Source: SMYC01 sp965197495
GTDB taxonomy: Bacteria; Acidobacteriota; Vicinamibacteria; Marinacidobacterales; SMYC01
Reading direction: 5' to 3'
Length of the DNA: 64,000 nt
NCBI GenBank assembly: GCA_965197495.1
Contig: OZ240210.1
Coordinates: 7,812,001-7,876,000 of the forward strand
Shown here: piece by piece, positions 45,338-54,337 of the stretch
How the letters are laid out: every line of letters starts with the position of its first letter
Numbering within the stretch: position 1 is the first letter of the stretch
Notes under the pieces: generated by a model
Seen by the model: the letters and a program-made list of their open reading frames with translations, nothing else
Databases searched by the model: none
What the model was told of the DNA's origin: nothing
Made by a program: the position numbers and the translations under genes

Positions 45338-45814
45338 CTAGGACTCCCGGATCGCGAACAGCTTGTCTCCGTATTGGACGGGCTGGCCGTTCTCGACATA
45401 GATCGCGGCGAGCTCTCCCGAAAGCTCGGACTCGATCTCGTTCATGAGCTTCATCGCCTCGATGATGCAGACTATTTGCCCTTTGGCGATACGATCGCCT
45501 TTGCGAGCAAAGGGCTCTGCGCCTGGCTCGGGCTGAAGGTAGAACGTCCCGACCATCGGCGCGGTCACGAGCGAAAGGCCTTCTTCGACTGCGTCGGCCG
45601 GAGGAGCGGCGGGCGCCTGCCCCGCGAATGCGGGCGTCAGAGCGGCCTCGGGTGGCGCCTCCTGTTCGGGCAGCAGCCCCGCGAACGCGGGCGTCGCGCT
45701 TCCGCCTTGCTTGATGCGAAGCTTCACACCTTCTTCTTCGAGCTCGAACTCCGTGATGTTCCGTTCCGCAATGAGGTCAAAGAGCTCTTTCAATTCTGAG
45801 AGATTGAGATTCAA
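45338..45814 (-). CDS. accB: Biotin carboxyl carrier protein of acetyl-CoA carboxylase
   Basis: This 158-residue protein has an N-terminal helix (LSELKELFDLIAERNITEFE), a Pro/Ala-rich linker (PAFAGQAPAAPPADAVEE) and the biotinyl domain with biotin Lys in CIIEAMKLMNEIESE near residue 124. Translation begins at a TTG at 45814 with AGGGAG about 9 bases upstream. It precedes accC with 40 bases between. Length matches the family. Confidence 0.93.
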   Translation of the reverse strand: MNLNLSELKELFDLIAERNITEFELEEEGVKLRIKQGGSATPAFAGLLPEQEAPPEAALTPAFAGQAPAAPPADAVEEGLSLVTAPMVGTFYLQPEPGAEPFARKGDRIAKGQIVCIIEAMKLMNEIESELSGELAAIYVENGQPVQYGDKLFAIRES

Positions 45815-45891
45815 TACAGTGGTCTCCCTATGTCAGAACCCGTGACTGTAGCACATGAAAGTGGGAGCGACCAGCGAGCCTGAAACTTGAA

Positions 45892-45905
45892 GCCGAATGC
45901 CGAAT
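45892..45905. repeat. Two-unit GCCGAAT heptad
   Basis: GCCGAAT twice in the spacer between accB and the Roadblock gene, fitting the 7-bp pattern seen elsewhere. Confidence 0.45.
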
Positions 45906-45912
45906 GCTTCGC

Positions 45913-46284
45913 CTAAAGAAACTCTTTCTCTAGAGTCATCGCGGCCCGCTTCATGTGGAATCGGGCCTTACCGTAATTGGTGCCGCTTTCGACGGCCGCG
46001 AAGAGAACATATTCGTCGGTGATCGCAACGGTCAGAACGACTACTTTTTCGGTCATGAAGATGAGCTCCCGCAGCGCACCCGCACGTATTTCCTCGGAGA
46101 CTTGGCGGGTTGTTCGCAGGAGGCTGGTGCATTCGGTCGCCAACATGTCAAAATTCGGCGCGCCTTCGACGGCTTTAGCCGGTTGGTACCGCTCGATAGG
46201 AATCCCGTCCATACCCATGACGACGATACCGATACAACCTTCAATCTTCGAGGTGACGCCGTTCAGGACTTCAGCGAAAACCAA
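45913..46284 (-). CDS. Roadblock/LC7-domain protein (MglB-like)
   Basis: The 123-residue protein has the Roadblock fold: EVLNGVTSKIEGCIGIVVMG, MDGIPIERY, a central helix (NFDMLATECTSLLRTTRQVS) and LTVAITDEYVLFAAVESGTN. In myxobacteria and Thermus MglB of this family regulates the Ras-like MglA GTPase that sets pilus polarity. No MglA gene is in the window. It lies immediately downstream of the TPR gene (stop and start touch at 46284/46285), close to pilQ-pilM, so a pilus-linked role is a fair inference but unproven. Confidence 0.8.
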   Translation of the reverse strand: MVFAEVLNGVTSKIEGCIGIVVMGMDGIPIERYQPAKAVEGAPNFDMLATECTSLLRTTRQVSEEIRAGALRELIFMTEKVVVLTVAITDEYVLFAAVESGTNYGKARFHMKRAAMTLEKEFL

Positions 46285-47640
46285 TCACGCCTCCCTTGAC
46301 CGACGAATGGCATCGAGCCAATCACTCAAGACCCCGATCGTTTTTTTCCTGGATTCAGTCGAGAGGCCGTCCCCTCCCGCCTCACGAGACTCAGCCGGAG
46401 GTACGGGCGCTTTCGGAAGGGCCGCAGCGTTCGCTAGCATTTCCAGCTCTTCGATTCGTTCCCGATATTGTGTCTCATTTGGGCTGCGAACGAGAAGATT
46501 TCTATAGACCGCGACCGCGCGATCGAAGTGGCCCTGCGAGGCATAAAGCTCGGCCATCGTAGGCGTTTCGATCTCATCCAGTACCGGCAGCACCGGAGAC
46601 GGCGGTGTCGCGACCTCGTCTTCCGGTCCCGCTGCGGGCGCCGGCTCGAGCGGCGCGGATGGCGGCTCGGGGGCTGCTACGAGCGGTCCTTGAACGAAGG
46701 CCGGATCGGGAGCGGAGGGCGGCTCTTCAATGGACGGCAGCGCGGGCGCCGGTGTGGACGGCGGCTCGTCCCCAGCTATCTCGAAGACCTGCTCCCCTTC
46801 GGGCGCGGCCTCCGACGGTTCAACCGCAGGACTGGAAACGGTTTCGCTTTCGGAGCGTTCGGCGGCGTTATCCGCAGTCGTATAGGCCGGCCCTTCCAGG
46901 ACCATCGGCTCAGTTACGTCCACGAGCGGGATCGGCGCTAAGTCGGGTTCACCTTCCGGCTCCGGCTCAGATTCCGGCTCGGGTTCCTCGGGCGCCACCG
47001 ACTCCCCTTCAAAGAAGGTTTCCGCGGGCGGTTCTAGCGGAGGCGCCTCCGGAAGTGGCAGAACCGACGCCGCGGGAGGATCCACGAACGTGGGCTCGAG
47101 GGTGTCTTCCATTGAAAGCTTCAGAGGCATCGGAGGCGGCTCGGGCAGCGAGCCCGCGGATGCTGGCATGTCGAACAGGGGCGGCGGCTGTGGCAGCTCA
47201 GAAGCTGCTTCCTCCGGCGCGAGAGGGGCGGGCGCGTTGTCCGCGCTTTCGTCTCGCGCGGCCTGAATCTTCCCCTCGAGCTCCGTGTCCTCAGGCGCTA
47301 GAGTTTGGGCGATCTGATATTTTTGAAGCGCGTCGTCCAAGCGTCCCAGTCGGTGATAGGTCTCGCCGAGAAACTTGTTCGCAAGGATGTTGTCGGGAAC
47401 CTGCGCAAGAACGCTCTCGAACTCTTCGGCCGCCCGATCGAAGCTCTCCGACTCGAGTAGAGCGCGGCCGAGCGCCACCCGAGCGGAGGGGTATTGCGGG
47501 TGCTTCTTCAGCCCCTCTTCGCAGATCTCGACCGCATTCTCGAGAAGCCCTGCCTTGCGGTACTCCTCGGCGAGCTGGACGAACATCCGAGAGTTCGGGT
47601 CCGCTTGGAGTCGTTTTTCGAGCTCTTCGATACGGCTCAT
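46285..47640 (-). CDS. TPR protein with long Pro/Glu-rich linker
   Basis: The 451-residue protein starts with TPR units (IEELEKRLQADPNSRMFVQL, YPSARVALGRALLESESFDR, NKFLGETYHRLGRLDDALQK) to about residue 130, then a low-complexity segment of about 220 residues rich in Pro, Glu and Ala (PEEPEPESEPEPEGEPD). A last TPR-like helix pair follows near residue 362 (LYASQGHFDRAVAVYRNLLV) and a basic tail. No signal peptide, so cytoplasmic. It is translationally joined to the Roadblock gene. Together they may form a GTPase-regulatory or pilus-assembly scaffold; this is inference. Confidence 0.75.
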   Translation of the reverse strand: MSRIEELEKRLQADPNSRMFVQLAEEYRKAGLLENAVEICEEGLKKHPQYPSARVALGRALLESESFDRAAEEFESVLAQVPDNILANKFLGETYHRLGRLDDALQKYQIAQTLAPEDTELEGKIQAARDESADNAPAPLAPEEAASELPQPPPLFDMPASAGSLPEPPPMPLKLSMEDTLEPTFVDPPAASVLPLPEAPPLEPPAETFFEGESVAPEEPEPESEPEPEGEPDLAPIPLVDVTEPMVLEGPAYTTADNAAERSESETVSSPAVEPSEAAPEGEQVFEIAGDEPPSTPAPALPSIEEPPSAPDPAFVQGPLVAAPEPPSAPLEPAPAAGPEDEVATPPSPVLPVLDEIETPTMAELYASQGHFDRAVAVYRNLLVRSPNETQYRERIEELEMLANAAALPKAPVPPAESREAGGDGLSTESRKKTIGVLSDWLDAIRRSREA

Positions 47641-47706
47641 GGTTGTTCGGCAGCCGCGCTGAGGGCGGGCGAGATCACTCGCCCACCCTCCCGATCCTGA
47701 AGGTCG

Positions 47707-48868
47707 CTATGGACACCCGGCCAGGCACGCCACGACATCGAAGGTCTGTGATTCAGTAGCCGTGGCGCCGCAGCTGTTGGTCACTTGAACGGTCACAGAA
47801 ATCTGCAGGCCAGCAAGAGCAGCTGGGTAGGGAATCGAAACTACTTGCCCTGTAAGTGTCGTTCCGTTACCCATCGACCAGACGAACGTGCTGATCGTCT
47901 CCCCGGCGCCTGCCGTCGATCCGGAGGCATCGAAAATCGTGACGGCGGTGCCATCGGCGATGATCTCGCCCATGGGACAGATCTGGCTTGCGCCGAACGT
48001 CGCCGTGGGGGCGGCGCATCCCGCCGGTGTCGGCGGCACCGGCGGTACCGGAGGTACCGGGTCACCAGTGGCGGTGACGTCGTCGTCGTTCGTGCAGGAG
48101 GTCTGGGTGCCGGTGACGGACTCCGTCGTGAACAAGGTGACGGTGTAGGCTCCCGGTGTCGTCGCGGTGAGGTCGCCCGGGCGGGAGTAGGCGTTACTCA
48201 CGTTTCGACCTTCGACGCGGGGGCTGCCGTCGCCGAAATCCCACTCGTAGCGCGCGATGGGCTGACCACCACTCCCGGTGATCTGGGTTGCGGTGAAGAA
48301 AATCTGATCGCCGACCGCATAGGCGTCGTCTCGCGGCTCGATGATGAAGCCGCAGGCGCTCGTTCCAGGGAAGCTCGGCCGGTTGGCAGCGCGCAGGAAG
48401 ATCGTCACGCGGCGCAAGACTTGGTTGCTGAAGTCGGTAGACGCCTCCCGGCCGGTGATGTCCACCGTTGTGTCGTTTTCTTGATCGGTCCGGAAGGGCG
48501 CCCAGTAACGGACACGCGCAACGCCGCTCCCGTCGCTCACGGCCGAAGCAGGACCGGATTCCACCCCGCCGGCGGCAGGCCGGGCGCCGTTGACCGGCGC
48601 GAGGTTGCCAAGATCGAGGAATCCGGATCCGGGCGCGCCGGGCGTTGTGATGTCGAAATTGATCGTTCGGCCTTGCACGCGCTGAGCGTTCGCGTCACGG
48701 ACGACCGCCTCGATAATCGAGCTCGAGAAACCGTCGGAGACGAGCTGATCCGGAACGGCCCTCATCTCGATGCTCATACCGAGCTCGGAGGGCCCGGCGA
48801 GCTCCGGCGGGTCCGGATTGTCCAAAGTGCAGGCGGCGTAGAGCACGAGACCGATAACGGCCGAGTAC
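47707..48868 (-). pseudogene. PKD-domain lipoprotein, 5' end lost in a deletion scar
   Basis: The product carries a lipoprotein signal remnant (VIGLVLYAAC; Cys codon at 48829-48831), an Ig-like region (DQLVSDGFSSSIIEAVVRDA), two PKD-like folds (ARYEWDFGDGSPRVEGRN, then VWSMGNGTTLTGQVVSIPY) separated by a Pro-rich hinge (PVPPVPPVPPTP), and a Cys-rich end. It would be exported to the cell surface or periplasm. The start codon and the first signal residues are gone: upstream of GYSAVIGL the sequence changes abruptly into the PilQ coding region in another frame. Whether any translation initiates is doubtful. Ligand unknown. Confidence 0.7.
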
Positions 48869-50830
48869 CCTGTTTGATCTCGGCGGTTTGATTGTTCTGG
48901 GTGATGATCTTCGGCGCCGAGATCACCCGGACTTGTCCTCGACGCTCCGCGGCGGAGATCGCGGCGTCGATGCTGAAGGCGCCGGTAATGCTGCCTAGCG
49001 AAATCCCCACCGCACTGGTTGGAGCGCCCGCGAAGGGCAGGTTGACGGCATAGCCGCGCTGAACTGCGCTGGCGCCTTCGATAAACGACGGAGGCAGGAG
49101 CCCACCACCGGCCGCGGAGGTGTTGAATTGCTGGTCCGAACCGGATCCGATGGGCTGGCCGTCGAACTGCACCCGGTTCGGGAAGGTGAGCTCTGTCGTG
49201 TTCCCGAGCGCCTGGGTCTGATTGCTCGTGAAGCCCCACTGCACGCCGAGCTGCCGCTCGAAGGTGCGCGTCGTGACGATGATACGCGCTTCGATCTCGA
49301 CGCCGGGGATGGGCGTATCGAGGGTGTCGATGAGTGAATTGATGTCCGCCACCTGGTCTTCGAGGTCGGTGAAGATGACGGTGTTGGTGCGCTCATCGAC
49401 GACGACGTCGCCGCGCGCCGATAGATTGCGCTGCAGGAGCGGTTGGATATCGGAAGCCTTCGCGTAGGAGGGCTCACGGATGTTCGTAAAGAGGTCACCG
49501 GCGAGGGCTTGTTCTTCCGCGAGACGGCGTTTTTCGGCTTCTTCGGCGGCGAGCTCGGATAGAGGCGCGATACGGATGACGTTCCCCTCGACGATGTAGC
49601 CGAGCTTGTTCGTCTTGAGAATGAGCTCGAGAGCCTGATCCCAAGGGACTTCCGTCAGCCGAAGCGTGATGCGCCCAGCCACACCGGGCTGCACGACGAT
49701 GTTCAAGCCGCTGATTTCAGCGAAGAGCCGGAAAATGTCCTGGATGTCGCCGTCCTTGAAGTCAAGGCTGATGAGCTCACCTGTATATTGCGTGGCTTCG
49801 GTCGATTGTCCGGCCACCATGTCCGGTACGCGGTCTGTAGCGGACGAGCCGGTTTCTTGCGGGGGCGGAGGAACGGGAAGCATCGGCGTTGCCGGGTCGG
49901 CGAGCGAAAAATCCTGAGCGGTGAGTGCAGCGGCTCGGAACGACCCGCCATCCTCTGAGTTCAGAGACGCGTCACGTACGAGATAGGCGCTCTCGGAATC
50001 GGCCATCAGGCTGGCCACGGTGTCTGTCGTGTCTTTTATGTTGTCGGGTATGTTATCGGGGAGCGTCTCGAGCTCCGGCGGAGCTTCCATCGCGAAGCTC
50101 GCAGAGGCGGCCAGGTCCTGGGCATCTTCTTGGCTCGAGTCGCGGGTGGGAGCAAAGCTCGCTTCGGAGGCCGCGAAGGCGATCTCGAGTCCCTCTTCTT
50201 GATCGGACGTCCAATGCGTGACCTCGTCGTCGAGGTCGAAGACGATCCGCGTGATACGAGGGTTGGCGGAGCGGAACTGGGCGACACGGATGCGGGCGAT
50301 ACCGAGCTCTTCGACCGTGAGTGCCGCGCGCGGGACCGCGTTCAAGATACCGTTAAAGTCGAAGACGAGACGGCGCGGGCCATCAAGGGTAAAGCTCGTA
50401 TATTTCAGCTGGCCATCCGCCGCGAGGCGAACGGTCAGGATGTCTCCGAGCAGCTCGTGCGAAATACTACTGATGGCGGATGCAGGGTGGCTTTTGAACC
50501 TTTCGAACGGGGGCGGCGCAATGGGTTTCTCGCGGATTTCGGCGACCGGAGCGGCAGCAATCTCCTCGACATAATCGAGGGTGACCGCCTGTACCGGCGC
50601 TTCGACAAGCTCGATGGGATCTTCAGTGGGCTCGGACTGCGCGGCAGGCTCTAGAGCCGCTAGCGGGCGCATCGACTTGGGCTCGGGAGCCTCCCCACCG
50701 TCGAAGGTCACGTTGAGCGCTTGCTCCGATCCGGTAATGTCGTACGGAGCGATGGTGGCGAGCTTGATCTCGATACGCGAGAGCCGCCTGCCGCCGACGC
50801 CTTCGAGGCTGGTCGCGTGCGCAGAAGGTC
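48774..50830 (-). pseudogene. pilQ: Type IV pilus secretin PilQ, both ends missing
   Basis: The frame contains the end of a first AMIN-like segment (LSRIEIKLATIAPYDITGSE), a second AMIN domain (LLGDILTVRLAADGQLKYTS), a long linker, the secretin STN/N0 (ISLDFKDGDIQDIFRLFAEI), N1 (YAKASDIQPLLQRNLSARGD) and the start of the secretin barrel (VRVISAPKIITQNNQTAEIK). It ends abruptly after IKQG with an unrelated tail in the PKD-lipoprotein region; roughly 120 C-terminal barrel residues are absent. At the other end the signal peptide and N-terminal AMIN part are missing and the frame joins pilO near 50830. A working outer-membrane pore is not expected. Confidence 0.88.
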
Positions 50831-51094
50831 GTCCACTTCCTTCCGGCTCGGAAGGATGCGGGAGAGCGCTTGGAGAGTCGCTTCTTTGCGCTCGACCTCG
50901 CGGCGAAACTCGGGAAGCCTCGCTGCCGTCGTCTTGGCGTTCTCGACTTCCGCTTGGAGGGTTCTTCTCTTGGTCGTCTTCTCCACGATCTCCTGCTGCA
51001 TCGGGCCGTAGAACCAGATGTAGAACACTATGTAGAGGGCACCGCCCAAGACCACGAACACGAAAAGCTGAGCTCCGAAACTTAGTTTGCCCAT
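50708..51094 (-). pseudogene. pilO: PilO, truncated at a deletion scar
   Basis: From the ATG at 51094 (GGAGAGG upstream) the product is the N-terminal half of PilO: GKLSFGAQLFVFVVLGGALY membrane helix, periplasmic coiled coil (VEKTTKRRTLQAEVENAKTT) and EATLQALSRILPSRKEVDDL. After about residue 86 the frame meets sequence belonging to pilQ in a different frame and stops at 50708. The ferredoxin-like C-terminal domain of PilO and all of pilP are absent, although the usual order is pilM-pilN-pilO-pilP-pilQ. Confidence 0.85.
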
Positions 51095-51111
51095 GACCTG
51101 CCTCTCCCTCG

Positions 51112-51747
51112 CTACCGTGCCCCGGCGGGTGCGGCGGCGCCTCCAGCCGTTTGCGGGTCTGTCGCGCTCGAGGGCGCGACGAGCTGCGTACGCAGCTGAA
51201 ATTCCGTGAACTCCTGTTCCTGCCGAGTGTTCACCGACGCGTCGACGAGCTCGACGTTTTGGAACCAATCGCTGTCTTCGAGCTTTCGAATGTAGTCGGC
51301 GACGCTCACGAGCGAAGCCGCCATGCCATCGATCGTTACCAGCGAACCTCTCTGCGTGAGGTCGGTCATCCACACGAAATCCGGAAGCTCCGCGGAAAGC
51401 GCGTCGAGCATCCGAACGGGACCTTGGCGCTCAGTTTTGAGGCGCTCGATCAGCCGCTCCTTTTCCTCGAGTTCGGCGAGCTTCGCTTGATACTCCTCCA
51501 CCTGAACGATGATGGGCGCGAGACGCGCCTTTTCCTGAGTCATCTCGTTGATTTCTTCGTCGAGCTGATTGATCTCTCGTGTGGAGCCGAGCCATTGGAA
51601 AGCGATGGCGCCGATAGCGATCCCGAGAATCGCAATACCTGCAACAACGCCTTTTTTCTCCGAACCCTCGCCGCCTACGAAAGGCTCGGCAAGAGGACCG
51701 GCAGCGCCTGCTTCTTGGGTACCCAATAAGTTAACGCGAATCATCAC
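51112..51747 (-). CDS. pilN: Type IV pilus assembly protein PilN
   Basis: The 211-residue protein has the short cytoplasmic MIRVNLLG segment that docks into PilM, a membrane helix near 33-50 (VVAGIAILGIAIGAIAFQWL), a periplasmic coiled coil (EIINEM region to RLIERLKTERQG) and a ferredoxin-like domain (LSAELPDFVWMTDLTQRGSL). It links cytoplasmic PilM to periplasmic PilO. It overlaps pilM by 4 bases and precedes pilO by 17 bases. It is intact. Confidence 0.9.
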   Translation of the reverse strand: MMIRVNLLGTQEAGAAGPLAEPFVGGEGSEKKGVVAGIAILGIAIGAIAFQWLGSTREINQLDEEINEMTQEKARLAPIIVQVEEYQAKLAELEEKERLIERLKTERQGPVRMLDALSAELPDFVWMTDLTQRGSLVTIDGMAASLVSVADYIRKLEDSDWFQNVELVDASVNTRQEQEFTEFQLRTQLVAPSSATDPQTAGGAAAPAGAR

Positions 51748-52796
51748 TCACCCGCCTTTCTCATGGCTAGGCCGACGGCGATGGCACAGGCCGGGCCGAC
51801 CTCTTCTAGAAATTCAGCATCAAAATCTTTCGGGTTGTAGGTGACATTTTGGAAAGGATTGAAAATTTCCACTCGCGAGTCGAAGCGCTCCGACATCGCG
51901 TCGGACAGGCCAGGGATACGGGCGCTTCCACCGCTCAGAACGACGCGGTCGATCCGATCCTCGGAGGTCGTGGCTTTGAAGAAGTCAAAGGTTTTCTGGA
52001 TTTCCATGAGGGCCTGCTCAGTGACCGACTGCAGGATGCCTGCGACGGACTCTGCGCCCTCGCCATGGCCTTGTTTCATGTTCTCAGCTTGCTCGTAGGA
52101 GACGTTGAGGTCCTTCTGGATGGCCTCGGTGAACTGGTTCCCACCAATCGTCGTGATGTCGCGGGTGAAGATTGAGGTATCGCCGCGGACAACATTAATG
52201 TTGGTCTGGCTCGCACCGATATTGGCCATCGCGACGACGCGACCTGGCTCAACACCGTAGTTCATCTCGTAAGCGTTCTGAAGCGCGAAAGCGTCTACGT
52301 CCATGACGACGGGGTTCCGGCCGGCCTGCGTGATGACGCTTTGATAGTCGTTGATCTTGTCCTTCTTCGCGGCGACGAGCAGGATGTCCATGTTGCCCCC
52401 GGCGCCACCCGGGTCAACAACCTGATAGTCCAGATTGACCTCCTGGATATCGAACGGGATGTACTGCTCCGCCTCCCAGTGGATGGACTCCGCGAGCTCT
52501 TGTTCGGTCATCGAGGGAAGCTGGATTTTCTTGACGATGACCGAGCTTCCGCTGATCGCTGCCGCAACATCCTGGGTCTTTATCCGATACTCGGAAAAAA
52601 GCCGCTGGATCGCGTCGATGACGGACGTCGAGTCCGTGATCTGGCCGTCGACGATGGCCTCCTGGGGCAAGTACTCGAGTCCAATGGTCGAAAGCTGCCA
52701 AGTGTCTCCCTTGCCAGGTTTCATTTCGACGGCTTTGACGGAACTCGACCCAATGTCAAGTAGGACCAAATTTTTCTTCTTACTGAAGAGACCCAT
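51744..52796 (-). CDS. pilM: Type IV pilus assembly actin-like protein PilM
   Basis: The 350-residue cytoplasmic protein has an actin/FtsA-like fold: VLLDIGSSSVKAVEMKPG phosphate-1 loop, VAAAISGSSVIVKKIQLPSM, VVAMANIGASQTNINVVRGD (phosphate 2) and IDRVVLSGGSARIPGLSDAM (adenosine loop). It binds ATP and the PilN N-terminus. It is the first gene of the pilM-N-O-Q run. The upstream 470 bases contain no clear gene. Length is normal. Confidence 0.95.
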   Translation of the reverse strand: MGLFSKKKNLVLLDIGSSSVKAVEMKPGKGDTWQLSTIGLEYLPQEAIVDGQITDSTSVIDAIQRLFSEYRIKTQDVAAAISGSSVIVKKIQLPSMTEQELAESIHWEAEQYIPFDIQEVNLDYQVVDPGGAGGNMDILLVAAKKDKINDYQSVITQAGRNPVVMDVDAFALQNAYEMNYGVEPGRVVAMANIGASQTNINVVRGDTSIFTRDITTIGGNQFTEAIQKDLNVSYEQAENMKQGHGEGAESVAGILQSVTEQALMEIQKTFDFFKATTSEDRIDRVVLSGGSARIPGLSDAMSERFDSRVEIFNPFQNVTYNPKDFDAEFLEEVGPACAIAVGLAMRKAGE

Positions 52797-53265
52797 CGGC
52801 CCAAGCTCAACTAAGTTTCAACGACACTTACCACGAAGATGTTAAAGTGCTTTATGAGCGTACGGCACAAAGAAACTGCATGTCAAGAAAAAAAAGGCCA
52901 CAAGTGTGCTGGAATCTTTCGTTTATTATCAGGGATGGCCTGGGATTCGTCAACCGTTTTTGTTGGGTTTTCCCCTCAATCTCCGGGCTCAATGGGGTGC
53001 GATCGGCGATCAGACCTCTACGGACAGTAGCTTTCAAATCGAATTCCACAACATATTGAGGTCTCGAGCTCGGCGAGGTTTTTCGATATTTTTCTTTGAA
53101 TGGCCCATTTTGCTTTGGAGCCAGTGACCGCTGAAGTGACAGAGGCTTGAACCGACCTCAACCAATTTCTCACCTCGATCGGGTCAACCACGCGTTGAAA
53201 TGGCTCCCTTCGCATACCGCGCCTCGCGGCGACAAATACTCCTTGGGCGCTCAGGGCTTTTTCCC
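52797..53265. other. Spacer between pilM and rplM without a recognised gene
   Basis: No open frame with conserved content is visible on either strand. It is AT-richer near 52860-52900 and should contain the promoter of the pilM operon, but I do not see a convincing sigma70 or sigma54 match. The frames overlapping rplM antisense are shadows. Confidence 0.5.
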
Positions 53266-53294
53266 TTGACAACTCCTGTAACGACAATTAAACT
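53266..53294 (+). promoter_or_regulatory. Strong sigma70-type promoter of rplM-rpsI
   Basis: A perfect TTGACA at 53266-53271, 17 bases, then TAAACT at 53289-53294. The predicted start is near 53301, right at a stem-loop, and about 54 bases before the rplM ATG. Confidence 0.7.
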
Positions 53295-53299
53295 GTTCG

Positions 53300-53330
53300 T
53301 TTGGGCGATTTCTATCGCCCAAATTTTTTT
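53300..53330 (+). terminator. Terminator-like hairpin in the rplM leader
   Basis: TTTGGGCGAT and ATCGCCCAAA form a perfect 10-bp stem with a 4-base loop, followed by seven T. This is the classical intrinsic terminator shape, lying between the rplM promoter and its start codon. It either ends upstream transcription or forms the 5' end of the L13 leader and could act as an attenuator. Confidence 0.75.
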
Positions 53331-53354
53331 CTGATATCGTTTTAGTAGAGACTC

Positions 53355-53801
53355 ATGACGACGACCTTTTTGAAGAAGAGTGACGTCCACCGTGCTTGGC
53401 ACGTCGTGGACGCGGAAGGCCAAGTGCTGGGTCGTCTCGCAAGCCGTATCGCACAGGTCCTGACCGGCAAGGACAAGCCGGGCTATGCTCCGTTTCTCGA
53501 CACCGGGGATCACGTCATCGTTATCAATGCCGACAAGGTTGTTCTGACGGGCAGCAAAGAGCAGAGCAAGGTCTACTACCGGCACACGGGCTACCCAGGC
53601 GGCATCCGTGAAGCGCGCGCTGAAGAGGTAAGGAGTAAGCATCCCGAGCGGCTGATCGAATCGGCGGTTCGCGGGATGTTGCCCAAGAACCGCGTCGGGC
53701 GGGCGCAATTTCGAAAGCTGAAGGTCTATAAAGGTTCGGCGCACCCGCACGAAGCGCAGAAACCCGCGCCGCTCGAGCTCAGGACTCGCGTTCCACGCTA
53801 G
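53355..53801 (+). CDS. rplM: Ribosomal protein L13
   Basis: The 148-residue large-subunit protein carries the L13 signature regions VDAEGQVLGRLASRIAQVLT, HVIVINADKVVLTGSKEQSK, YYRHTGYPGGI and AVRGMLPKNRVGRAQFRKLK. A good ribosome-binding site is not obvious (GTAGAGA). It precedes rpsI with 121 bases between, a common pairing. L13 can autoregulate its mRNA in E. coli through its leader. Confidence 0.96.
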   Translation: MTTTFLKKSDVHRAWHVVDAEGQVLGRLASRIAQVLTGKDKPGYAPFLDTGDHVIVINADKVVLTGSKEQSKVYYRHTGYPGGIREARAEEVRSKHPERLIESAVRGMLPKNRVGRAQFRKLKVYKGSAHPHEAQKPAPLELRTRVPR

Positions 53802-53922
53802 CTCGAAATGGGGCAAAATCTGAATCCCGTCAATCCTGGCTTACAAAGGGGGGAGGACCGCGCCCATTCGGCAGGTTCTTCCCGAGTGAACACGCATAAA
53901 GCGAAAAGGAGCTCGAAGGACT

Positions 53923-54324
53923 TTGGCTACATCTAGCAAGATCCAGTATTACGGGACCGGCAAGCGAAAATCGTCGATAGCTCGCGTTTATCTACGTCCA
54001 GGCAGCGGCGCAATCAAAATCAACAAGCGGACCATCGAAGATTATTTCCCGAGCGATGCGCTGAAGATGATCCTCAAGCAACCGCTCGCTTTGACAGAGT
54101 CCGTCGAGAAGTTCGATATCTATGCCAACATCGCGGGCGGCGGCAGCACTGGCCAAGCTTGGGCCATGCGCCTCGGAATTAGCCGCGCGCTCTGCGAATT
54201 CAACCAAGAGCTTCGACCCCAGCTAAAGAAAGGCGGGTTTTTGACTCGAGACTCGAGAATCAAAGAGCGCAAGAAGTACGGCCAGCCGGGCGCGCGCAAA
54301 CGCTTCCAGTACTCCAAACGTTAA
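53923..54324 (+). CDS. rpsI: Ribosomal protein S9
   Basis: The 133-residue small-subunit protein has YYGTGKRKSSIARVYLRPG, a central helix (SDALKMILKQPLALTESVEK), GGGSTGQAWAMRLGISRALC and the basic C-terminal tail KKYGQPGARKRFQYSKR, whose end reaches the P-site tRNA. It starts at a TTG at 53923 with GAAGGA just upstream. Intact. Confidence 0.96.
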   Translation: MATSSKIQYYGTGKRKSSIARVYLRPGSGAIKINKRTIEDYFPSDALKMILKQPLALTESVEKFDIYANIAGGGSTGQAWAMRLGISRALCEFNQELRPQLKKGGFLTRDSRIKERKKYGQPGARKRFQYSKR

Positions 54325-54337
54325 GGGAGGATTTCAG

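Noticed and set aside
45297..45399. Longer accC start at 45399
   Set aside because: The extra residues overlap accB and are not conserved; MFKKVLIANRGEIAL at 45297 is the family start.
48867..49239. Upstream extension of the PKD lipoprotein frame to 49239
   Set aside because: This part lies over PilQ in a different frame and has no conserved sequence; the signal peptide core at 48868 marks the true 5' side.
52797..53265. Small proteins antisense or upstream of rplM
   Set aside because: No ribosome-binding sites or conserved motifs; composition looks like non-coding spacer.
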